From contig CAJQOK010000357.1 of the NCBI GenBank assembly GCA_905479905.1, forward strand, positions 1 to 12,374: a stretch of DNA of 12,374 bases, written 5' to 3'. Under the pieces are notes generated by a model. It was not told the DNA's origin. It did no database searches and worked only from the letters and a program-made list of their open reading frames with translations. Below are positions 6,049 through 12,374 of this stretch, in pieces. The stretch is from an uncultured Aliterella sp. GTDB taxonomy: Bacteria > Cyanobacteriota > Cyanobacteriia > Cyanobacteriales > Chroococcidiopsidaceae. The position numbers and the translations under genes were made by a program. The number at the start of each line of letters is the position of its first letter. Positions within the stretch are counted from its first letter, which is position 1.

Positions 6049-7665
6049 TTAAGGCTGATTGGTTTCTTTGAGTTGCTTTTGGTAGGCTAACCAATCGGCT
6101 AGGGCTTGATTAGAAGATAATGCGGCTTTTTTGAGCAATACTACACCATCAGCATAATCAATAATTCCGTATTGACGATCGCTTAAAAGTTGATTAATTA
6201 TCGCCCTATAATCTATTAATAATTGGCGATCGCTCTTAAAGGCGGCTTGGTATTGTTGTAATTGCCAAAGGTCTGCGATCGCATACTCTATACTTACAAC
6301 TTTATTTTCATCATTACGCAGTTGCAGCGCCGGAAACCGCAAAATTTCTCGGCGACTCGAAAGCGGGGGAACAAGGTAAGTAGATGCTGATACACTAGCA
6401 CCAACGGGAATTTGGGCTAAAAGCTTACGCGCCTGGGCGACATGATGCCATTGTTGAGGCAAAGAAACATATACCAAGGGTTGAATTGAGTCGGGAATGA
6501 TAAAATAAAAAGTCCGACTAGGGTTTGAAGTCAGAGTAAATATTAAGGACAAACCAATGCAAACTGTCCAAAAACGTTGAAAAGATGGCTTAAATTGTTT
6601 TGGGTGATGCGCTAACCAAAGTATTACACCATAAAATAGCCCAGGAACTACCGTTAAAGCATAGCGAATTGTAATTGCTAATCTTGATTCTCCTTGCTGG
6701 AGAAAGATTTGCAGCAATGGAAACCCCGCCACTAGCCAAGCCGAGCCAGAAACCGCCGGGATAAAAGCTAAAGGTAGCCAATGACCAAGTAAATACTTAA
6801 CTTTGGTGGCAAAAGGTGAAAATAACTGTACCAACAACTGCCCCGGTTTACTAACAATTGCCCAAATAATATCTAAAGTAGTCGCTTCTTCCTTGTCGGT
6901 GAAATGTCCAAAGCGTTCGATCATAAACCGCCGGGAAATATCGTCAGAAAAGAGCGGCATAATCGCATTAGTCAGCACCAGCATATAACCTAGGCTAAGA
7001 GTGCAAACCATTAGCCCCAAACGAGGGTAGCGTTTGCTTAAAATTAAATAAAAACCAATACTAAACAGCACCACCCCGCTATCTTCCCGCACGGCTAAGA
7101 TTAACACTGCAAGCAGCCAAAAGAGCCGCCATTTGCGTTTTTCCATCGCCAGCAGCAACCCAAATACAAATAAGGGAATCTGACTTAGATCGTGAAAATT
7201 GGACAGTGTAGGGCCAATTACTGCATTAGCTCCGTAGAAGCTGACACAAATCATCGCCGATAGGGGTGCTTCTAAATAGTGTCTGGCTAACCCGTAGAGA
7301 ACAAACCCCGCCGCCGTAATTAAAATTACTTGCAAAACTGCCAAAGTAGCAGGAGAAGGAAATAAGAGGTAAAGCGGCAGCCATAGAAGTAAAGCGGGGG
7401 TAAAATGCTGCCCCAAACGGTGATAAAACACCTCTGGAACTTCGCCATTGTGAACGACATTAGTAGAAAGACTAGAAGAAAGGGAACTTTGAAACATTCT
7501 TCCGTGAGTACCGTTCCAAAATACCTGATTAAAAATGCCTTGATCAAAAGAAGCGTAAAAAGTGTAGTAGCGATGGAGGATAAATATTAGACAAATAATA
7601 AAAAAAATACTTGCTACTTTTGTAACTAATAGTAAGCTCGGCTGTTGCCGCAATTTCAATAACAT
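6049..7665 (-). CDS. DUF2079 polytopic membrane protein
   Basis: A 538-aa integral membrane protein with about ten or more hydrophobic segments. The first lies at about 12-31 (VASIFFIICLIFIL). Early loop residues YASFDQGIFNQVFWNG follow it, then GQHFTPALLLWLPLYLLFP, FHDLSQIPLFVFG and LAVREDSGVVLFSIG. The C-terminal about 150 residues are mostly soluble. The Asp in the first extracytoplasmic loop and the overall plan match DUF2079, a family related to GT-C type membrane glycosyltransferases. That fold suggests transfer of a sugar from a polyprenyl-phosphate donor, but the substrate is unknown. The ATG at 7665 is used; a TTG directly before it is in frame. Only a poor ribosome site (GAGGG, about 13 nt upstream) is seen. 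The stop lies 8 bp before the heptamer array. A GT4 gene downstream on the same strand makes a glycan-building role plausible. Confidence 0.85.
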   Translation of the reverse strand: MLLKLRQQPSLLLVTKVASIFFIICLIFILHRYYTFYASFDQGIFNQVFWNGTHGRMFQSSLSSSLSTNVVHNGEVPEVFYHRLGQHFTPALLLWLPLYLLFPSPATLAVLQVILITAAGFVLYGLARHYLEAPLSAMICVSFYGANAVIGPTLSNFHDLSQIPLFVFGLLLAMEKRKWRLFWLLAVLILAVREDSGVVLFSIGFYLILSKRYPRLGLMVCTLSLGYMLVLTNAIMPLFSDDISRRFMIERFGHFTDKEEATTLDIIWAIVSKPGQLLVQLFSPFATKVKYLLGHWLPLAFIPAVSGSAWLVAGFPLLQIFLQQGESRLAITIRYALTVVPGLFYGVILWLAHHPKQFKPSFQRFWTVCIGLSLIFTLTSNPSRTFYFIIPDSIQPLVYVSLPQQWHHVAQARKLLAQIPVGASVSASTYLVPPLSSRREILRFPALQLRNDENKVVSIEYAIADLWQLQQYQAAFKSDRQLLIDYRAIINQLLSDRQYGIIDYADGVVLLKKAALSSNQALADWLAYQKQLKETNQP

Positions 7666-7810
7666 CAATGGTTTTCAGCCCTCAACGACGTGAAAATTAA
7701 TTTTATCAGCCAAAGAGAACGAGCAGAAAATTAAGAGTTTAGGTTTTTAGTAACAACTACTGCCAGATTCGTTGCAAAATAGAGTCAGTTTACTATTTTT
7801 GGCTACTTTT

Positions 7811-9208
7811 ATGCCGATCGCGGTTGTTGATGCCCAAAACTTGCTTGCCGACTTAATCTCCCGTTATCGCTCTAGAGTAGATTATTTAGCTATTCGTCTA
7901 GAGGAAGCAGAAGGGACAGATATTTTACGGCGTGGCGACAAAATAGAAACCCTCAGCGAAGGTTTATCTATTGGCGGACAAATTCGCGCTTGTTATAAAG
8001 GTGGTTGGGGATTAAGCAGCTTTAACGAACTTGCCACCATTGAAGATCGAATTGAAGAAGCTGTAACCGCCGCCCGGATTGTGGGGGATTCGGAAACTTT
8101 ATTAGCGGAAATTGCCCCCTACCAAGATATTTGTTTTGTCCCTTTGACGGGAACCGATCCGCGCCATGTTTCTTTGGCGGCAAAAAAAGAATTATGCGAC
8201 TTCTATGGTGAAATTCTCAAAAGTGTAGCTCAAGTTACTACAACCTCTGTCCGCTACGGCGACACGGTGCAAAGAGTAGTTTTAGCAACATCAGAAGGAA
8301 CATTAATCGAGCAATCGTGGGTAGATATGGAGATGCGTTTTGCCGCAACCGCTCGTAATGGCGACACCGTACAAACTGGGCGGGAAACTTTTGGCTCTCG
8401 CAAGGCTTACGAAGACTTGACGAATTTGGAATCGTAAGTTTTTAGTGCAGCAAAAAGAGCCGTTGCAGCGCTATCTTTGCCAGCAGTTAAAGGCAATACG
8501 TACACCGTAGTTATCGATCCAATTTTGACGGGTTTATTTGTTCATGAAGCTTTTGGTCATCTTTCTGAGGCTGATATGGCTTACGAAAACCCCGATTTGC
8601 TCGAAGTTATGAGCCTAGGACGGCGCTTTGGACCTAAAGAACTGCAAATATTTGATGGTGCGGCTCCTCCAGGTCATCGCGGCAGCTTTTTATATGACGA
8701 TGAAGGCACTCCTGCAACTACAACGCAACTAATTAAAGATGGCGTATTAGTTGGTAGGTTGCATTCGCGGGAGACGGCGGGGAAGTTAGGCGAAGCGCCT
8801 ACGGGAAATGCTCGGTGTCTCAACTATCACTATGCGCCCATTGTCCGCATGACTAATACTTGGATCGAGCGGGGGACAACGCCTGTAGCTGACTTATTTA
8901 GCGATATTGAAGAAGGTGTTTATGCGAGTAATTGGTTAGGGGGAATGACTAACGGCGAAATGTTTACCTTTAGTGCTGGGGAAGCGTGGATGATTCGCAA
9001 TGGACAGATAGCGGAGCCTGTAAAAGACGTTACGTTGTCTGGGAATGTCTTTCAAACTTTGGCAGATATTGAAGGGATAGGAGACGATTTTTACTGGGAT
9101 GAATCCGGCGGTTGTGGTAAAGGTGGACAAAATGGGCTTGCTGTGGGTTGCGGCGGCCCTAGTTTGCGGATTCGGGATGTGGTAATTGGCGGGGAAGCGG
9201 AGGATTAA
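7811..9208 (+). pseudogene. tldD: TldD metalloprotease subunit, interrupted by an in-frame TAA
   Basis: The reading frame spans 465 codons, the usual TldD size, but codon 209 is TAA. Both halves are in the same frame with no indel, and family similarity continues on each side (...KAYEDLTNLES, stop, VFSAAKRAVAALSLPAVKG...). TldD with TldE (PmbA) forms a protease that degrades or matures peptides. The zinc motif HEAFGH (HExxxH, residues 245-250) and the C-terminal VGCGGPS (Cys about 447, third zinc ligand in the family) both lie after the stop, so the 208-aa N-terminal product alone cannot be active. The ATG at 7811 (MPIAVVDAQNLL) fits TldD starts; an in-frame TTG at 7772 adds 13 residues of non-family sequence. 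No good ribosome site precedes the second half, whose first possible start is TTG at 8477. Recent nonsense mutation, sequencing error and readthrough remain open. TldE is not in the window. The end overlaps coaE by 50 bp. Confidence 0.85.
8435..8437 (+). other. Internal ochre stop within tldD
   Basis: TAA in phase with both flanking parts of tldD, followed by G. In TldD relatives, as I recall them, this position in the linker before AAKRAVAAL is usually filled by Gln or another polar residue. A single C-to-T change (CAA to TAA) would explain it. No stem-loop or other readthrough signal is obvious just downstream. Confidence 0.9.
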
Positions 9209-9797
9209 GCATTGCTGCGTCTATTTGGTTGAATAAGGATTCTTTTCTTGAGGAGTTGTCTAAAACTAAATTAGCGCGATCGCATTTTTCCTCTAGAGGC
9301 ATTTGGCTACTAATTCTAGCTTGAGCGGCTGCTGCTGTTAAGCTTTCGCGCTGCATTAATCTTGCTAGTTGCTGTGATGGGTGGCAATAAACTACCCAAA
9401 TTTCGGTAACTAAATCTGTCATCGCCGCTTCAAATAGTAACGGGATGACAAGCACTATTGACTCTGTTGGGGAGTTATCAATTTCTTGTACAAAAGCATC
9501 GCGCACCAGAGGATGAATTTGCTTTTCTAACCACTGACGCTCATGGATATCGGCAAAAATAATACTTCCCAACTCTTGCCGATTTAAACTACCATCGGCT
9601 AACAATATATTTGCACCGTAACGAGAGGCGATCGCATTTAAGGCTACTGAACCAATTTCAACGGCGTTTCTAGCGTAAATATCCGCGTCCAAAATTGGCA
9701 ATTTATATTTCGCCCTTAAATACTTACTGGCGGTGCTTTTGCCCGTACTGATGCCTCCGGTTAAGCCAATTAAGCGACGATTAATTTTACTTTTCAT
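9159..9797 (-). CDS. coaE: Dephospho-CoA kinase
   Basis: A 212-aa P-loop kinase for the last step of coenzyme A synthesis: ATP phosphorylates the ribose 3'-hydroxyl of dephospho-CoA. Seen: Walker A GGISTGKST (14-22), LDADIYAR (36-43) with the DxD-type base/Mg region, KQIHPLVRDAF, the LVIPLLFE strand, and the LARLMQRESLTAAAAQARISSQMP lid/basic segment. Length is slightly above the roughly 200 aa typical for the family because the C-terminal tail (NPPLPRQLPHPESAN) runs into the opposite-strand tldD end. The ATG at 9797 is chosen because MKSKINRRLIGLTGG is a normal CoaE start. The TTG at 9812 only lengthens the overlap with hemD. The start codon lies inside the end of cobA-hemD (11-nt overlap, ATGAAAAGTAA), so coupling is likely. 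It is the last gene of the thrC cluster, with no room for its own terminator before tldD. Confidence 0.94.
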   Translation of the reverse strand: MKSKINRRLIGLTGGISTGKSTASKYLRAKYKLPILDADIYARNAVEIGSVALNAIASRYGANILLADGSLNRQELGSIIFADIHERQWLEKQIHPLVRDAFVQEIDNSPTESIVLVIPLLFEAAMTDLVTEIWVVYCHPSQQLARLMQRESLTAAAAQARISSQMPLEEKCDRANLVLDNSSRKESLFNQIDAAMLNPPLPRQLPHPESAN

Positions 9798-11289
9798 CAG
9801 CCCATTGGACAATTGCAGTAGTTAAACCTTCTAGAGTATATTCTGTAGCTTCTACGTCAACTTTTCCTAGCAATTGCTGACAAGTTTTTGAAGTTTGCGG
9901 GCCAATAGAGGCAATACAAACACGCTCTAAATCAACGCCTCCCCAGTTTCTTAGAAGTTGATGAAAGCATTTGACAGTTTTTGAACTAGCAAAGGTTAGC
10001 ACGTCTACCGTACCCTGTTTTAATGCTTCTAAAGCAATGGGATCGAAGTTATCGGGACAGGTAGATTGATAAGCAGCTACTTCGACTACTTCTGCGCCTT
10101 TAGCGCTCAATTGCTGAACTAAAACTTCCCTTCCCCCACTTTCTACCCTAGGAAATAGCACTTTTTTACCTTTTAAAGGTTCGGGAAAGTGACTTGCGAT
10201 CGCATCGGCGACAAATTCCGACGGCATAAAGTCAGGCTTTAAACCGTATTGTTTGAGAACTTGGGCAGTTTTTTCGCCAACTACAGCAATTTTTAATCCC
10301 GATAAAGCACGAGAATCTTTATTTTGAGTTGCTAACCGCTCAAAAAAATAATCTACCGCATTAGCAGAAGTTAGAATCAACCAATCATATTCTAGTAAAT
10401 GTGCGATCGCCCGATCTAATGCTTCCCAACTAGAAGGCGGGATAATAGCAATGGCTGGCATTTCGATAACTTTAGCGCCTTGTTGCTGTAATAATTGGCT
10501 AAATTGGCTAGATTGTCCTACCGAGCGCGTAATTAAAATTGTTTTTCCAGCTAGGGGAAGCAATGAAGGCTGAAGATAAGTGCGTAACTTGACTACTTCC
10601 CCAATTATCATCACTACAGGAGTTAAAGAAATTTCTGTAGTTTGGGCAACAATATGGGCTAAATCGCTTGTCCAGACTCGTTCTTGGGAAGAACTAACCC
10701 AACGGGCGATCGCAATTGGTGTTACGGGCGATCTTCCATGCCTTTCTAATTGAGCGACAATCTCTGCTAAATGTTGCCCTCCCATTAAAACTACTAAAGT
10801 GTCAATACGCGCCAAAGCTTCCCAGTCTAATTCGTCTGGCTCATGAGCCGTAAACACAGCAAAACAGCGACTAAGCACCGGATCTGTTAGCGGAATGCCC
10901 AGTAACAAAGGAGCCGCCAAAGCTGAGGATATTCCCGGTACTACTTCAAAATCGCAATTACTACCTTTAAGTGCCGTTATTTCAGCAGTGCAGCGCCCAA
11001 AAATAAACGGATCTCCACTTTTAAGCCTGACTACTTGTTTCCCTAGCTGACAATGTTCTACCAATAACTGATTAATCTCGATTTGCGGCGTGCTACTTTT
11101 TCCACCGCGCTTACCCACATCAATTTTGTGACATTCGGGCGGTACTTGCTGCAACAATTGACTATCAACTAAAGCATCATAAACTAACACCTCAGCTTTA
11201 ATTAATAGTTGCTGCGCTCGAATAGTTAAATAATTAACATTTCCTGGCCCCGCACCGACTAAATAAACTTTCCCCCTCCCCTGCGCCAT
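9787..11289 (-). CDS. cobA-hemD: Uroporphyrinogen-III C-methyltransferase / synthase fusion
   Basis: A 500-aa bifunctional tetrapyrrole enzyme. Residues 1-240 are SAM-dependent uroporphyrinogen III methyltransferase making precorrin-2 for siroheme/cobalamin: KVYLVGAGPGNVNYLT (7-22), LVYDALV (35-41), VGKRGGK (58-64), RLKSGDPFIFGR (88-99), VVPGISSALAAP (117-128). Residues about 248-498 are uroporphyrinogen III synthase (HemD), which closes the ring of hydroxymethylbilane: ILITRS (251-256), DWLILTSANAVDYFF, LKIAVVGEKTA, VLFPRVESG and TFASSKTVKCF. Both domains look complete. The ATG at 11289 (MAQGRGKVYLVGAGPG) is preferred, with TAGG 9 nt upstream and a 10-nt gap to thrC. The longer TTG-started version (11331) would add 14 residues that overlap thrC. 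Such cobA-hemD fusions are familiar in cyanobacteria and Firmicutes. The branch point serves both heme/chlorophyll (HemD) and siroheme (CobA). Confidence 0.93.
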   Translation of the reverse strand: MAQGRGKVYLVGAGPGNVNYLTIRAQQLLIKAEVLVYDALVDSQLLQQVPPECHKIDVGKRGGKSSTPQIEINQLLVEHCQLGKQVVRLKSGDPFIFGRCTAEITALKGSNCDFEVVPGISSALAAPLLLGIPLTDPVLSRCFAVFTAHEPDELDWEALARIDTLVVLMGGQHLAEIVAQLERHGRSPVTPIAIARWVSSSQERVWTSDLAHIVAQTTEISLTPVVMIIGEVVKLRTYLQPSLLPLAGKTILITRSVGQSSQFSQLLQQQGAKVIEMPAIAIIPPSSWEALDRAIAHLLEYDWLILTSANAVDYFFERLATQNKDSRALSGLKIAVVGEKTAQVLKQYGLKPDFMPSEFVADAIASHFPEPLKGKKVLFPRVESGGREVLVQQLSAKGAEVVEVAAYQSTCPDNFDPIALEALKQGTVDVLTFASSKTVKCFHQLLRNWGGVDLERVCIASIGPQTSKTCQQLLGKVDVEATEYTLEGLTTAIVQWADEK

Positions 11290-11299
11290 AACAAATAAC

Positions 11300-12374
11300 C
11301 TAAAATCCCATTGCTTTAGCAACAGCCTCAATTTGTGGCTCGATACCTTGCTGAAAAGAGTTTTGACTGTGCTTAATAGCTGTATCAGGATCTTTTAAGC
11401 CATTTCCTGTCAAAACGCAGACAACTTTTGCTCCGGTGGGAATTTTGTCTTTAACCTTTAGCATTCCTGCTACCGAGGCGGCGCTTGCTGGCTCACAAAA
11501 TATCCCTTCTTCTGATGCCAACAATCGATAAGCAGCTAATATTTCCTCATCAGTAACAGCATTAAATTCGCCTTGGCTTGCTTCTTTAACTGCGATCGCT
11601 TTAAGCCAATTCGCGGGATTACCAATTCTAATTGCTGTGGCTAAAGTATCGGGATTTGCTACAGGTTTTCCGGTAATTAAAGGCGATGCTCCCGCCGCTT
11701 GAAAGCCCATCATACGCGGCAAGCGAGTACATTTAGAGGCGGCATGATATTCACAAAATCCCATCCAGTAGGCGGTAATATTTCCGGCATTTCCTACCGG
11801 AATACACAGCCAATCTGGAGCATCCCCTAAAACTTCCACCACTTCAAAAGCGGCGGTTTTTTGCCCTTCCAAACGGTAAGGATTGACCGAGTTTACCAGT
11901 GTTACCGGGTAATTAGTCGCCATCTCGCGGACTATTTCTAGCGCTTGGTCAAAATTGCCCTTAATTGCCAATACCTCGGCTCCGTATAGCAATGCTTGAG
12001 CCAACTTACCCAAAGCTACATAACCTTCAGGAATTAGTACAAAAGCGCGCATTCCCCCGCGTTTGGCGTAGGCGGCGGCGGCGGCGGAGGTGTTTCCGGT
12101 ACTCGCACAAATTACGGCGGTTGCTCCGGCTTCTTTTGCCTTAGAAATTGCCATAGTCATACCCCGATCTTTGAAGCTTCCAGTTGGGTTTAAACCGTCA
12201 TACTTTGCCCAAACGCGCACCTGTCTACCGATGCGATCTTGAATAGCTGGCAGGGGAATTAAAGGCGTATTTCCTTCTAAGAGGGTGATAACAGGGGTTT
12301 TATCGGTTACAGGCAGGTAAGGACGGTAGGTTTCTATAAGTCCAGACCAAGATTGTTGAGAAGATGTTAGGGGC
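11300..12374 (-). CDS. thrC: Threonine synthase, 5' end outside window
   Basis: The frame is open to the window edge and 357 codons are visible. Only a short N-terminus is missing, since the edge already reads [13 protein letters not shown], close to the start of cyanobacterial ThrC. The enzyme converts O-phosphohomoserine to threonine with PLP. Seen: [34 protein letters not shown], where the Lys is the PLP-binding residue, the [14 protein letters not shown] phosphate/substrate loop, [15 protein letters not shown] (the glycine-rich PLP phosphate cup) and [13 protein letters not shown] near the end. A GTG at 12220 is the first internal start codon in this frame, but starting there would drop conserved N-terminal sequence, so it is not used. 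Cyanobacteria can have more than one ThrC-like gene; this one is the canonical type. It is the first visible gene of the thrC / cobA-hemD / coaE cluster, and its promoter lies outside. Confidence 0.95.
   Translation of the reverse strand, partial: PLTSSQQSWSGLIETYRPYLPVTDKTPVITLLEGNTPLIPLPAIQDRIGRQVRVWAKYDGLNPTGSFKDRGMTMAISKAKEAGATAVICASTGNTSAAAAAYAKRGGMRAFVLIPEGYVALGKLAQALLYGAEVLAIKGNFDQALEIVREMATNYPVTLVNSVNPYRLEGQKTAAFEVVEVLGDAPDWLCIPVGNAGNITAYWMGFCEYHAASKCTRLPRMMGFQAAGASPLITGKPVANPDTLATAIRIGNPANWLKAIAVKEASQGEFNAVTDEEILAAYRLLASEEGIFCEPASAASVAGMLKVKDKIPTGAKVVCVLTGNGLKDPDTAIKHSQNSFQQGIEPQIEAVAKAMGF

Noticed and set aside
7772..7799. TTGCAA, 16 nt, TATTTT as a promoter for tldD giving an almost leaderless mRNA
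   Set aside because: Each hexamer matches only 4 of 6, the spacer is short and the region is AT-rich, so it is not stronger than chance.
8477..9208. The C-terminal tldD part as an independent gene starting at TTG
   Set aside because: There is no ribosome site before 8477 and family similarity extends upstream of it right up to the TAA, so it is the rest of an interrupted gene.
9787..11331. Longer cobA-hemD start (TTG at 11331)
   Set aside because: The extra 14 residues lie inside the thrC coding end and do not look like the CobA N-terminus; the ATG at 11289 is better placed.
12071..12085. GGC trinucleotide run as a microsatellite
   Set aside because: It encodes the conserved poly-Ala of the ThrC loop [14 protein letters not shown], so it is ordinary coding sequence.

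Overview
The window is chromosomal DNA from a cyanobacterium. The evidence is about 17 copies of the HIP1 octamer GCGATCGC in 12.4 kb, a ThiD2-ThiE fusion, a CobA-HemD fusion, a DUF1517 protein with a Gly/Tyr-rich segment, and typical cyanobacterial forms of TldD, DUF1565 and ThrC. The lineage cannot be fixed from the sequence alone. A heptamer tandem array resembles the short tandem repeats known from filamentous and related cyanobacteria. No phage, IS, CRISPR, tRNA or rRNA is visible, and no defence or other novel multi-gene system could be supported. This is mostly ordinary housekeeping and envelope DNA with a few local oddities.

Left part (1-2610, minus strand): a DUF1517 membrane protein with a hairpin terminator just beyond its stop, then a thiamine pair in the order thiE (ThiD2-ThiE fusion) and thiS. 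These two overlap by 8 nt and are presumably translationally coupled. They supply HMP-P phosphorylation, the coupling of HMP-PP to the thiazole, and the sulfur carrier for thiazole synthesis.

Middle part (2611-7665): a 322-bp divergent promoter region drives thiE leftward and an exported beta-helix protein rightward (DUF1565 repeats, long Pro-rich linker, C-terminal SPOR-like domain). The leader of the beta-helix gene holds several AACAAT/ATTGTT arms that can pair in alternative ways. Convergent to it is a GT4 glycosyltransferase gene. Upstream of that, on the same strand, is a DUF2079 polytopic membrane protein, possibly a GT-C type glycosyltransferase. The gap between the two holds 15 perfectly phased heptamers.

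Right part (7666-12374): a tldD gene (metalloprotease subunit) on the plus strand is complete except for one in-frame TAA at codon 209, which looks like a CAA-to-TAA change. Converging on it is a tight minus-strand cluster: thrC (5' end outside the window), cobA-hemD fusion, coaE. Gaps or overlaps there are about 10 nt, and the end of coaE overlaps the end of tldD by 50 bp. The cluster makes threonine, siroheme/uroporphyrinogen III and coenzyme A; no shared pathway links the three, so they are probably just co-transcribed.
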